From contig NC_135566.1 in the NCBI RefSeq assembly GCF_964340395.1, forward strand, positions 10,664,501 to 10,728,500: a DNA stretch of 64,000 nt. The letters run 5' to 3'. A program made the translations under genes and the position numbers. How positions within the stretch are numbered: position 1 is the first letter of the stretch; the number at the start of each line of letters is the position of its first letter. The notes under the pieces were generated by a model. The model worked only from the letters and a program-made list of their open reading frames with translations, made no database searches and was not told the DNA's origin. Source of the DNA: Glandiceps talaboti (lineage: Eukaryota; Hemichordata; Enteropneusta; Spengelidae). Shown here one piece after another: positions 46,612-63,914 of this stretch.

Positions 46612-47162
46612 CTACTGATGAATACGAGAATATGATAGGTTGTTCTGGGCTTACTCTTTTAAATATCATGAATATGTATTACTTCTACGAAGACCTGTTG
46701 ATTCTAGGAAATCCAACCGTACCTAATGAATAGATAGTCATACTATAGCAGTATCCGAGTCTGCGCAGTCATGTACTCAATTAGGCTAAATGCATATATA
46801 CAGGCAGCCTGTAAGCCATAATCAACTAGTCGTTACACCAGATCATACAATTTATGGAAATATTTGCACATCGGAGTATAATGTCGACATTTCTGATGTG
46901 CGCTGCATGCCGTATTACAGTTAAACTGGCATATTCAGGTTCTCTCAGTGTATGTAAATGACGCGTCGACAGTACGACCTATATAACATAAAACGACTTC
47001 TCTTGATGTAGGCCTACAAATTATAATACAACGCCCCACTTACGATTCTTGATCAAATTAACGTAAAACATTAATTATATTGTTCTATGAAAGGCGTAGC
47101 CGATAAAAATGTAAATTTAATATACGACAAACTCTCGAACGTGTTTTCCATTTTGATGGTGT

Positions 47163-47246
47163 GGGGTTTTCCCAACTACAAGATGACTCATTGTTATGTG
47201 TGGTTGACGTGACGGTTCTAGTTCTATCTATAGCATTTTCTCTTTC
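47163..47246. promoter_or_regulatory. kappaB-like and IRF-element-like motifs ahead of zinc-finger OAS
   Basis: GGGGTTTTCC at 47163-47172 fits the kappaB consensus GGGRNNYYCC. TTTCTCTTTC at 47237-47246 is the reverse complement of GAAAGAGAAA, which fits the IRF element GAAANNGAAA. Both lie within about 110 bp of the start codon. The paralogue has similar but imperfect versions at matching positions. Function is inferred only. Confidence 0.4.
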
Positions 47247-47270
47247 GTTGTGTGATCGACCATTTCCACC

Positions 47271-49057
47271 ATGGCGTCCTCCTGGGCATATAATACTAGT
47301 ACAACAGGTACGTACTCTACGGTTGCAATTGTCTTTTTTAAATTATTTCTCAGCCGTCAGGTAGAGAAATTATAATAAACGTTACAGTACATTCAGCATA
47401 CGTTCACCTGGGAAGATTGAATTCTTAAAGCACACAGTACAGACTCTGGCTGAAAAGAAGGCGTCATTTTGTTCATAAAATAAGAACAGGGTTATTTTAC
47501 ATAGTATTTTGGGTTTAACGAAATTATCGAGAACATTTTTTCAAAATCATATATAATTTTGAACAAAGATAGGGGTATGTGACTCGTATGTATTATATCA
47601 AAGTTTATATTTTTTGTTGCCTGATACTTGTTTATAGGAGGAGGGAGAATTATATTTACGCCCACATTTCAGCAATGTAGAAATGTTCGATGTTATTGTT
47701 AGAATGGCAGTGAAACACTAAGTCTACTTTGATTTCATATACATATCGATAATTATGAATAATCATGTAGAATGATACTTGTCAGTACCTAGAAATCTTG
47801 AACACCGTGTGTATATTGAATGATTATCTGGCCCATGTATTTTACAAAGATTACTGTTGAATCTATTTTTATGCTAGTGTCACAGATGACATATTTATAT
47901 TTTCAGTAAACTTAATATTTTAACAACATCGCATGTCCTAGTTTGACTGAAAGGTCAATAGACTGTCTCAAGGATATCGGATTTAGACCACACAGGATTC
48001 CAAGCATACTCGAATACATGAGACGACGGTCTGCATTTCATAAATATCTAGGATTCATAGTGATCATTCATCAATGTTTTAAAATTACTTTTAGGGCATT
48101 ATAACGCCCGTGAAAACTCTATATGGAGTGCATTAATTATTTGGCCATTGGCCATGCGTTATGTATATTTAGACTTTAAGGAGGTCACAATAAAGCACAC
48201 TGGGGACGGACAGGCACTTCAGATTTGGCAAGAGGACTTGGCTTCGCGGGAAGTCAATGAACGAGGCACTATGCTGGGTGCTTGCCTTGTTTTCGAGTGT
48301 AGATTTACACACAAACTGTGTAGTCTGAGCTAATTCCCTTTAAAGTTCAAGTGTGATCCTGGTACGTACATACAGAAGTTGAGTCAGATATGAGATATGA
48401 GAGTGATTCGGGTGTTATTACTTGGTCTATCAGCTGTGTGCGAAGATCAGTAGTAATACTAGCAAAGTATGCATGATATCGCTCCTTTCATTTCATTTCG
48501 CTTTAATTTCTGCTTCATTGCTCGCCTCCATTTGTCAACAACCAGTACATGAGTAGGGTCAGTATTTACATTATTGTAAACATCATAGCAATTCTGGGCA
48601 CAGCCTGTTTACGGCACTTACAGTATATTCAGTGTAATAACCCTCTCCCCCCCCCCCCCACCACCACCACTTGAGTATGGGTTCGTAGAATATACCATCG
48701 CCATAACAGGCTATTCCGGGTACAGAAATGAGTCCACTGAACTTTGATGTGATACAGGTCCCCATCCGTACTGTGTGATTAGTGTACGATTTTCTCTAAA
48801 GAAAACCCGTCATATACATGTATCCATAGGCAGCTGCAGTGGATAAGAAATTAGCTGATATAAATCTACTATCTTGACAAAAAATCGATTTTAAAGCAAA
48901 ATCTCAGGTTAACGCGGAATAAGCTTACCGTGTTTGAAAAAATCACAAGCACAGTGGTTTTGAGTGGCAAAAAGTCAAAATTTTGAGTTCGCCCGATAAG
49001 CTTATTTCCCTCACACGCAAAGACAGGTTTGAAAAATCAATGTAATTTCAATTCTAG

Positions 49058-49092
<35 letters not shown>

Positions 49093-52000
49093 TAAAGATA
49101 AAGGGAGATTTTGCGGAATCCGCTCAATTTCTCTTTTATTCGAAAACTGTTTTCAACTATCACCGAAATGTAAATTCTACATCTAAAATTAGAGTAATTA
49201 TGTGAATTTTCGTCTGCAGCTTGTGAATGTACATGTCCAACCTGTAACAAAGTGTTAAAGAGCCGACAAGGAGTGCGAGACCACAGTCATGTCAAACACA
49301 ATGTGTGCAGATTGTGTGACACAAAGTGTTCTCCACCTATGGATCTGCATTTGCAAAATTGTCACTCGGTCTATTTTGCTGCTCTGCCTCTGGAAAAGAG
49401 AAGGTAGGGAATATAACTCACAATATGGTGACACGAGAGATCACAATACACGGAATATGCAGTCTCCATTTGACCGCACCATTTACTAGTAACATTATAT
49501 GACACCGACAATGCTATATTTTGCCCTCTTGCTCAATGCCTTGAAATGACACTATTCATTGACAAATGACATTTTTGAAGTTAACCTACATAACAGATAC
49601 ATTTTAGGTCCTCTGAAGGGAGACTATTACAATGGGCTCCGTCCGTCCTTGCATGTGTAACTCGCCGTATAAATACGTCATTTCTCAGATATGTAATGTC
49701 CGATTTCTTTCAAACCTAGCACAAATGTGGCATGTCATGTGGGTTATATGCATGTCACTTACTCAAAAACGTCAGTAAAAAGAGATCCCAATCAAGTGTC
49801 TCTCACATATCATTTGATGTATACTTACTTTTGAGACATTGACTTTTCACCTTGACTTTGACCTTCGGGGTAAACTATCGAAATCCAGCCATTTGCTGTT
49901 GTATGTCACCGACACTTTGCAGTATTTGTTTTGCCACTAATTTCTTTTAAGTGATGTCACCATTCAGTCACATATAGAAGCAAAGTATTTGAGGGGACTG
50001 TGTCTTCTACAAAGAGTTGTTCTATGATACCACAATGTCTCTAGTAGAGTATATAATCTTTTGAAATTGTAGAGATGACACCGGTTATCTAATGATTTTG
50101 ACTGTCTACCAATATCATCCAACTAAATTGTAAGCAATTATGTATCCAAAATATTGTTGATGTGTTTTGAGTAACTTGGTTTATTCTGCTGGTTGCACTG
50201 AATGAATAGTCTATTCAATGGGTTGTAAATATTCAGTGACAAGAGCATGTTGTCATTCTCAGGCTCAGGAGAAGAAGAAAGTCAAAGAAGAATATAATTA
50301 GACCTATAGCTCTATCATGTAAAAATCAAAGAACCCACCCTTGTCCTATCACGGATTGTAGTAAGGTATGCAGAGGAGCTAAAGGGTTGCTGGACCATAC
50401 ACGAGATAAACATAATGGGAGTTCACCTCCTGCACGCCAGAGTCCTCTATTTTATTTTCCACCGGCATTACAAACCAGTATAGCAGCAGAACAATGGGAA
50501 GGAACAGGTACAAAGACCTATCACTTATTTTTTTAACAGTTTGTAGTTGATACATTTTGCTGACCATCAGTAAATCAGAATGGAGAGTCTTTTGTGGGTT
50601 GGGGCTAAATTTCGAAAGAATTTTAGGACAATTCAAACGTTGTACATTTAAGAGTTGATTATAAATGAATTGGCTTGCATGACGTCCGCAAGTTTGACGG
50701 TTCAAACGTTATTTTACAGGACATTCAAAATTAACTCGTCACAAATTTTCCATAACTTTATCGATATTCAACTCTGTATTATACTCGACCCACAACACTA
50801 CATCACATCAAGTCTGATGGTAATTTAGATAATTAATTCTTTGACTAATTGTGTTCTAGGTTTTACTGCAGACTTTCTTCAAGGAAATCCCAATTCATTG
50901 GAAAGTTTTGTTGTCGAAGAACTTCAACCAACGGAAGAAACCAACCGTCAAGCCCAGGACTGTGTTCAACGTTTAGTAACCCTCCTTCAACACAATGTTG
51001 ATTATAGTGTGAAACGTGTCGTTAAGGTAAATTTTGTAAAGCCTAGTCACATATTTTATTCAAGTAAATCACGAAGTTGAACAACAGAACTGTTACATGA
51101 CTAGACACGTGTACATGTGAGAGCTAACGACATCACTCTACTGTGAATTCCAAGTGTCCATTGATAAATAAATGTCAATTTGTCAAAGTAATGGCTTTGC
51201 CATGTCTGTCTTAGCTTGTTGAATAAACCTGGCCACTGTAATATTAATAATAATATCAATGTATATAATTTGGAAACATATTGTAAGTCTATACAAACGC
51301 GATTTATCGCTGTGTGTAAAGTTCCTGGAAGATGACACTGTGTTGGTGCAAACTCAAGACCACTAAGTCTTGTAAAAAGTGGTCGGAGGTGCATGTTCAT
51401 CGCCTTGCATATTTTGTTTTCTTACAGTCTGGATCCTTTGGAAAGGGCACCCAGGTGAAAGGATTCGCAGATTTGGACTGTGTAGCCGTCCTCAATAATA
51501 TCAAGGATTTCAGAGAATTGAAAGATAAACGAAAAGACATACTTGACAACTTAGGAAAAAAGATAGAAACCAACTGGCAGGCCACAGTCGAAATCGAGAA
51601 AGAGACCACATTTGCTGTACAGTTCGGAATGACGGTTGGAGGGGAGACAATGAAGGTTGACCTTTTGCCGACTTTTGATGTATTGAGACAAAAAAAAACA
51701 TTGAAAGGTAATGAATCTAACATTCATTTATCAAATTATTTAGTTATTTAGTTATTTATTATACAACATGTCAGAAAAACAAATTCGCAAAAACAGTATC
51801 ACCAATTCGGAATTTTAGCAAACTTCATACATTTGGTAAATCCATGCAATACTACCCTGAGTAAACTCTGAGATAGAGGCATGACATGTCGGCCACTGTA
51901 CTTGACCAGAAACATTTTGTAATATGCATTTCAATGGAATAGTCCAAGTTCACGTGATTCCCCCACCAGTCGTCTGCGTAACTTGAACACTAATCCCTCT

Positions 52001-52923
52001 TGTTTTCCTTTCTAACAACAACAATGCAGAAGTGTATAGAGACATACTGTCGACAACTAGTTCTAATCAACAATTCTATTCTGCCGCACTCTGCCAATAC
52101 CAAATTGAGTTTATCCAAAAACAGCTAACAAGAGTGAAGAATCTAATTCGACTTGTGAAATACTGGAATAAAAAGGTTGTCAAGAAATTGGCACGTCATG
52201 GTGAGAAATATCCGACATCTTACCCAATGGAGCTGATTACAATTCATGTTTGGGAGAAGGCTGGGGAGCCGTCTAGTTTCGACATGGCCATGGCTTTCAA
52301 AGCTGTGTTACATCGCCTTACCAACTATCAAACTATCCGAGCTGTTTGGTATGATAATTATGATGCAGAAATGGCATCAAAAGGAATGATTGGGATGAGA
52401 AGGTGGGTTCGTCACTATTTAAGTTTGTTTGTACCTTTAATTTTTCGTAATATTTGGTCTTTAGTCTGTATATAGCAAACACTTAATAATAATATGCACA
52501 AAATTAACAGCACGTTATACTAATTTTCACTGTTACTTACTAGTATGTCATGGCAAATACTGTTCATTTTCAAAATATACATGTGGAAATATGGACATAT
52601 TTAGTATGGTGGCCCCTATACTAGACTTGAAAGCGGAATGCTTAACAGTAGTCATAAAACCATTAATCGATGATACACGAGTGAATGAATTCGATAGGAG
52701 TTTATTGATAAAATTGATAGCCTTAGCACACCGGTACAATCACTTAATTACAAATCCATTTTCTTTTTCTGACAGCCCTATTCTTCTGGATCCCGCAAAC
52801 CCAACCAACAATGTGTTTTCGGCAAGCACACCAGATGCTCTGGATCATGTTGCAGACATTGCTAGGGAAACGACGAACAAGCCACTGCTACGAGATGTTA
52901 AAGTCTTTTGGCCTTGGATTTAG
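47271..52923 (+). CDS. 2'-5' oligoadenylate synthetase with N-terminal C2H2 zinc fingers
   Basis: Seven exons: 47271-47307, 49220-49403, 50263-50507, 50860-51026, 51428-51707, 52030-52402 and 52776-52923. They total 1434 nt, giving 477 aa, with every junction GT/AG and in phase. Residues 1-155 carry three C2H2 fingers: Cys18/Cys21/His34/His39, Cys42/Cys45/His56/His61 and Cys101/Cys106/His119/His124, with a basic stretch RLRRRRKSKK (74-83) that could be a nuclear signal. Residues 156-477 are an OAS core: LQPTEE start, P-loop-like GSFGKGTQVKG, catalytic Asp226 and Asp228 (FADLD) and Asp289 (KVDLLPTFD), then VKNLIRLVKYWNKK, SYPMELITIHVWE and PILLDPANPTNNV, all counterparts of OAS1 motifs. OAS enzymes, when switched on by dsRNA, polymerise ATP into 2'-5' oligoadenylates; in vertebrates these activate RNase L. 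Fingers ahead of an OAS core are not a family architecture I know. The exon 1 assignment is supported by the matching first exon of the paralogue. Confidence 0.88.
48602..48712. mobile_element. Short TIR element in intron 1 of zinc-finger OAS
   Basis: Begins AGCCTGTTTACGGC..AGTATATTC and ends in the inverted GAATATACCATCGCCATAACAGGCT-type sequence. The interior holds a poly-C and (CAC)n run. The ends match those of the element at 56681-56984. About 111 bp and non-coding. Confidence 0.6.
49058..49088. repeat. (ATCA)n microsatellite
   Basis: About seven units in intron 1 of the zinc-finger OAS gene, 130 bp before the first finger exon. Confidence 0.95.
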
Positions 52924-53045
52924 ATGATGGTGAGGACGACCCAGACACATTTACAAAGTGATATGAAGGAACTATGATTGTTGACTGACTGTCGACTAAC
53001 TACCCATGCATTATAATGACCGAACAAACAAACAAAACCGAACAA

Positions 53046-53047
<2 letters not shown>

Positions 53048-53110
<63 letters not shown>

Positions 53111-53165
53111 TACATACATACATACATACATACATACATACATACATACATACATACATACATAC
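53048..53165. repeat. (CA)n-(CATA)n microsatellite
   Basis: About 57 bases of CA followed by about 60 of CATA, 125 bp after the stop codon of the zinc-finger OAS gene. The paralogue has a shorter (CA)n at the same place (59975-60007). Confidence 0.97.
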
Positions 53166-54598
53166 ACACATACACATACGGTATTTATGCAGAAAGGTGT
53201 GTGAGAAAATACCAGTACACAGTCATTCTAGTAATCTAGTCAAATCAATATGTAAACATGATTTTAAAGTGTCTGGAGGATTTTTACATGAAAATATTTC
53301 CTTTAAATTTATAATCCAAGCACTTGCCCTTGCAAATGAAATACGTTTCTGAAAAATTCAAATTATTGTGTTTGGCCTGAAATCACTGAGAATTTCAGAT
53401 ATCTTCAAGATGCCAACAAAATTTGTGTGTGTTGTTTTACAATTAGGAAGAATCGTGTTATTGGTACTCCTTTCTGAAAAGCAAAGACTATTTAGAATTA
53501 TTCATAAACTTGGTTTTAGCCATTTCATTTCAAATTTCTTATCAGCCAATTTTGCCGTATCTATCATGAGCTGTATTATTTGTGTGGTCAAGAAAGTAGA
53601 TTGACAGATCAGCCGTTGAGGGCGTGGTGTAATCTCCCTTTCCTAGATTAGGGCAGGCTGATAAGCCCTGACTGATGACGTCATTACGGTCTATTAAGAA
53701 AGGTGAATCTAACTTATACAGCAAGCTTTACAAGAAATTGAGTTATACCATAGACCACATTGGTGGAGGGTCTATGGTTATACAAAGTCAACATTCAAGG
53801 ATTTCATATTTGTATAATTTTTATTCAATTTCTGTCAGTGTATCATGCTGTCATTGACAGAACATAGCTCATCTGTACTTTACCATGTGATTTAAAAAGT
53901 AATTTTTCAGTGCCACTAAAGAAGTGTGTAATACTCTCTCTATAAGTTATTGAAACGCTTTTAAACGCAACTAAAATCACTGAATGGCTTACAAATATTC
54001 TAGTAAAAATATCAAAAATATTAAATATATGATTAAACGTATTCGGTTTTTATGAAATGTGATCATTCTGTCATGTAAAGTGAGGGACATTGTAGAACAT
54101 GTAAACCTGTATTAGTTATCTTGCATTGTATTGCTTTAAATTTGATATCAAAAGTTGGCTTGGTACATCCAACTAAGTGGTGGACAAATACATGTACATT
54201 CTTGTAAAAAGCATGTTAGCTGTCACAGTGCAACATGGAGCATCTAAGGAATTCAAAGCAATTTACTGTGTGTCACAATTGTTTACAGCATAGAATTGTA
54301 TAAAATCGTATGTATAGAATAAAGTATAAATGATGAACCAAGAACATGATTGCTCAAAGTATAATCAATATCGGTGAAAAAATATTCGGTATTGAGAACA
54401 AAAGTTCAATTTGTGACAATATAATCAATACTAGTATGTAAATAACGTTATCATCGGAAAGCCACAAAACACTGTCTAAATCTCATGACAAGCTAAATAT
54501 AGTAACAGCTGTGTGATGATACAATTCACTGTCCTCTGTTGCCTTTTCTTTAACTGGCAAATTGAGTACATATTAATATTCAGAAGGGTAGATTTTAA

Positions 54599-54602
<4 letters not shown>

Positions 54603-54668
<66 letters not shown>
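54603..54668. repeat. (CT)n microsatellite
   Basis: About 33 CT dinucleotides without interruption. Confidence 0.97.
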
Positions 54669-54671
<3 letters not shown>

Positions 54672-55152
54672 CACATACATAGAAACTGCTTGGAAAATGT
54701 TGATAGAGCACACAGTACATGTCATTGAACATTATGATAGCATATGGATTTTGTGACATGAAGGCATACACAATACGTTTACCCTTCACAATAGGCATTT
54801 CAAGGCCAATAACCTATCAAAATGTACAGCGTTGTGATGTGATGTCATTTTAACGGCATGCTTTGCTAGATCATATTGAATTAGTTGCCTGTAATATTTT
54901 CGAAATATAAAACCCTACCACCACCAAAGTGAAAAGGCGATGACACTCTCAGACCAGGCTTGATTTCTCCGGCCCACTCCCTTGTGATTACTGAAGCCTC
55001 CCTAAAACACCACTCATGGGATTAGACAATTAGTTTACGTTGATGATAAATGTTATTCGGATATTACGTTCGATAATTATTAATGAAAGACGGTGTCAAT
55101 AAAATGCAAATTTTACCAAAATCTCTAGAACGTTCTTCCGATTTGCTGATGT

Positions 55153-55195
55153 GGGTTTTCCCCATAAAAGACATCGCAGGTTCTATTCTCTTTCC
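55153..55195. promoter_or_regulatory. Motifs ahead of OAS paralogue matching those of its neighbour
   Basis: GGGTTTTCCCC (55153-55163) and ATTCTCTTTCC (55185-55195) stand in the same order as the kappaB-like and IRF-element-like motifs ahead of the first OAS gene. Both copies here deviate by a base or more from the strict consensus. Confidence 0.3.
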
Positions 55196-55198
55196 AAC

Positions 55199-59924
<4,726 letters not shown>

Positions 59925-59972
59925 ATGATGGTGAGGACGAAGATCACTGTACTCAGTTTCAGCCTAGACACC

Positions 59973-60014
<42 letters not shown>

Positions 60015-63000
60015 ATGATGAAAGGTGTGAGGAAATACCAATACACAGTCATTCTAGTAATCTAGCAATATCAACAATATTACCTGGTCAATATGTAAAT
60101 ATGACTTTACATGTAAAAAGTGTCTGAAGGATATAAACAAAATATTTTTCGGAAAAATTCAAATTATTGTGTTTGGCCTGAAATGACTGACAATTTCAGA
60201 TATCTCCAAGATGCCCAAAACATTTGTGTGTGTTGTATTCAAATTAGGAAGAATCAGGTTATTGGTACTCCTTTCTGAAAAGCAAAGACTATTTAGAATC
60301 ATTCATAAACTTGGTTTTAGCCATTTCATTTCAAATTTCTTATTAGCCAATTTTGCCATATCTATCATGAGCTGTATCATTTGTGTGGTCAAGAAAGTAG
60401 ATTGACAGATCAGCCGTTGAGGGCGTGGTCTAATCTCCCTTTCTCCGATTAGGGCAGGCTGATAAGACTGGACTGATGACATCATTACTGTCTATTAAGA
60501 AAGGTGAATCTTACTTATACAGCAAGCTTTACAACAAATTGAGTTATACCATAGACCACATTGGTGGAGGGTCTATGGTTATACAAAGTTAACATGCAAG
60601 GATTTCATGTTTGTATAATCTTTATTCAATTTCTGTCAGAAAGTGTATCATACAGTCATTGGCAGCACATAGCTCATCTTTGATTTACCAAGTAATTTAC
60701 CAGTGCCACTAAGACCTGTGTAATACTCTCTCTTTAAGTTATTAAAACACATTTAAACACAACTTAAATCAAGAAAGTAGACTGAATGACTTACAAATAT
60801 TCTTCTGAATCAAGCAGGGTAGTCATAGTAAATAAACAACACTTCACATCTGATATAAAGCTGACTAATTACTGTAAAGTGCCAAGACTTCAAAGAGAAG
60901 ATGTCAAAAATAATAAATACAAAATTATTTAAAAAATGTAATTGTTATAAGATGTGATCATTTTGTATACTTTGATGTGGTCCCATTGGTAATGTCATGT
61001 AAAGCAAGGGACATTGTAGATCATGTATACCTGTATTTTCTATTTTGCATTGTATTGCTTTAAATTTAATATCAAAGTTGACTTGGTACATCTGAGCAAG
61101 TGGTGAAACAAATCAAATGGTTTCTTGTAAAAAGCCTGTTAGCTGTGAAATACATAACATCCAAGTACAACAGTTTAATTGTGTTACTGTCATTTATAGC
61201 AAACATATCTAGTGTAAAATAACATGGTTTCAATTGCTTTTAATAATCATGAGCCCAGAATATGGTCGCTTTATATTGTAAATGTAATCACTCTTTACGC
61301 AGTATTTACTACCATGGAGATAGCATCATCTTCTTTCTGTCTCCATGGTGTCATTTAAATATGATAAAGATGTCATACAATATTGTCTCGATCTGATGTT
61401 GTGAGGGTCACATACTTGATAAATCAACTGACACATTGCTATTTTACACCTGATATTCACCACTATAAATGAATGTAACACACAGTGGAATTGCTTTTAA
61501 TACTTGAGTGTTAGTTTCCAAGACTTGAAAATAATTGTTTCTTGCCCTTTGACACAAAAATAATAGAAAATGGTGATCTCACTCAAACAAATTTCGTACT
61601 TTGTTTGACAGCAAAGTTGACCATAAAAAGTTCATTAAAAATCCGTTAAAAATAATATAGATTTTGTTATCAGGAAAGAGTATGTTTTGCTAAATGTTTC
61701 TTTTATGTAGAACTATCCGATGAAAACCTTGACTGACCAAAAAGACGGGATCTAGGAAATACCCTGTTTCCTTGTATATGAGAATACAGAACTAGTAATA
61801 TCTTGAAAATAGTGACCTGAAATTTTCAACAGCATACTTCTGTTTTAATTCAAAACAATCTTACTTTGGGTCCAATATGTCACGCTGAACAATCCAGGTT
61901 CCTTCATGACATGCATATACACTGTACATGTCTCATGTCTCTTAGTGTTGAGAGTGTGGATAACAAAGACCAGCGAAGGCATAAAATATGGAATAACCAT
62001 GGATAAAAAGCAAAAGAAACTTGTGGGTAATTTATCTTCATGTGTACTTTCTGTTGAATCCATAGTTTTTTGTTTGTTACAATCTTTTTAAAAACGAAAT
62101 CACTTTACAGTGTTTCAGGCAAGAAGTAACTTTTTTTGTTTGTAGTAGTTCCGAACCTTGTATATTATGACTAAATCGTTCTGCCTTCTCCAGCTGTTAT
62201 TGTGTACAGTGCAATGATGTAAACTTGTCATATGACTGAAGAAATAATTTGTTCAAAGTTGGACTTTACATCATTTAAAATTCCAAGTGACAGAAAAATT
62301 ACATTTCTAAAGAATTCTATGTGGTGTCTTGTGATTTTAAGTGTACTTTATAATCGGGATAAATCGGGAAGGTGGGGATAAAACTGTCATCTGATCATCC
62401 TTAACTAAAATGACTTTTTCTTTAAACTTACAATTTTAAATCCTATGTACATGTATTTTCATATTTACATTGTAAAAATTGAATATTAATAACAGGACCA
62501 TGTAAAACTGAGAGACTCACAATACATAGAACCACAAACTTCGTTATTCAAAACTGACCGATAGCTCAAAATGGTGCATTCCTTTGTTGTAGACTCCAGC
62601 TGATGCTGACAAAATTTGGAATTTGCATTTGAATTTTTGACTGACTAGAAATTTTCATTTGTAACTGAACACAGTATTAAAAGTGGCCACATGGATGAGG
62701 AATGGGTATTTATTTTTAATTTATAAAACAATTTTATCATGGCTTCCTACTTGAAAAATCAATGTGAAACAATGTATGCTAAGTCCTTGTTTGTAACTCA
62801 CTAAATTACGAAGATTACTAAATGTGTAAAACGTTTGATATTGTACATACAATAACAAACTTTTTACGCATTTTTTAGCTTTTAGCAATGTATTGAGTTA
62901 CAAACAAGGACTTAGCGTACTTTGTTTCACATCAATTTTTCAAGTTGGAAGCCATGATAAAATTGTTTTATAAATTGAAAATCCAAAATAAATACCTAAT

Positions 63001-63165
63001 CCTCATCCATATGGCCACTTTAATAAATATTCATTCTCACGTTGCATTCCTTCTTGATCATTTGGATGTGTCTCATCGACTGATGGAAGTTGAACTTTCT
63101 GACTTCTCCTTTCCTAGCAATCAAATAGTCTACCTTGCGACTGCAATGACTCAGCACAATTCTCA
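59925..63165. other. Intergenic region, OAS paralogue to HSCB
   Basis: Contains the duplicated flank 60150-60620, a (CA)n at 59975-60007, the near-palindrome at 60550-60578 and a third TTAA-flanked foldback element at 62677-63023. No coding exon supported on either strand. Confidence 0.6.
62677..63023. mobile_element. TTAA-flanked foldback MITE, copy 3
   Basis: Third copy of the family, with TTAA at 62677-62680 and 63020-63023, AAGTGGCCACATGGATGAGG at the left, CCTCATCCATATGGCCACT at the right, and a central TATTGTACATACAATA palindrome. It lies about 140 bp beyond the HSCB stop codon, in or near its 3' UTR. Confidence 0.82.
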
Positions 63166-63914
63166 TTACAAATGTTTGTAGAAACCAGTTGGCATAAGCT
63201 TTTCTTTAATCTTGTCTTCAATGTTCACAAAATATTTCATCTTCCTAAGAATCTCCTTAGCTTTGACATAGTTATCTGTGAAAGGAAACGATAAGACAGT
63301 GTTCATTTAGAATTTTGTGAGGACAAGAACTTTGACAATCAAATCTGTCATAACTTGTATCAAATCTGTTCAAATTCAAGTTATCATTTTTATTGATTGG
63401 TAAAATTATTGATCTAAATGATCCACTGCTACTAAGGAATGTCTATGTATCAGAATAGTCTCCATCAATTAAAGACTTTGTTTGCTGTCCTTGAATTTCC
63501 CCAAAACCTACCTGGGCATACTGGGAAAAAAGCAAACACAAAAAAACTCCACAATACTAGCATGTCACGTAAAATTCACTTTCCTGTTGATTCATTTTTT
63601 TGTTTGTACCTAAATCTACTACTCTGGTGAAATATCAATATAAATTTGATTTGATTTCAGAAGCAAACTAACACAGAAGAGGTAAAATTGACACCAAATG
63701 AGTCTTTGACTACACTTTATTGTGACATGATAGGGTGTGATACATATCTCCAAATACAAATTCTACATTGCTATTACACTTCGTCATCATTCCAGTTTGC
63801 AATGTTAGTGTGTAAAATGTAGTTGTAGAATTCAATGTAAGATTACAAACAAGTTATAAAACTCACCATTTCGAAAAGCATTTGATAGCGACTGTACAAG
63901 TTGATCTAATCTCC
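63166..63914 (-). CDS. HSCB: Mitochondrial Fe-S cluster co-chaperone HscB, C-terminal exons
   Basis: Partial gene; the start and J domain lie right of the window. Two minus-strand exons: 63914-63867 and 63275-63166. The phases join to read RLDQLVQSLSNAFRNDNYVK and then AKEILRKMKYFVNIEDKIKE, ending at a TAA at 63168-63166. Human HSCB ends with the equivalent FVQKLSCAF..AKEILTKMRYFSNIEEKIK. From the family, HscB is a DnaJ-type co-chaperone that delivers the ISCU scaffold to the mitochondrial Hsp70; this C-terminal three-helix bundle is the ISCU-binding part. The 3' tail here is about eight residues longer than the human one. It is convergent with the OAS genes. Confidence 0.88.

Larger units (their letters stand above)
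52924..55198. other. Intergenic region between the two OAS genes
   Basis: Contains (CA)n/(CATA)n at 53048-53165, the near-palindrome at 53748-53776 and (CT)n at 54603-54668. The segment 53340-53790 is nearly identical to 60150-60620 downstream of the second OAS gene, marking the duplicated unit. No coding exon supported. Confidence 0.65.

Noticed and set aside
49220-50507. Zinc-finger exons as a separate gene
   Set aside because: No start codon or promoter of their own is needed; both ends splice in phase with the OAS first exon and core, and no stop or poly(A) signal in frame follows them. Transcript data are still needed.
53006-53239. His-Thr repeat open frames
   Set aside because: Translation of (CA)n/(CATA)n after the OAS stop codon.
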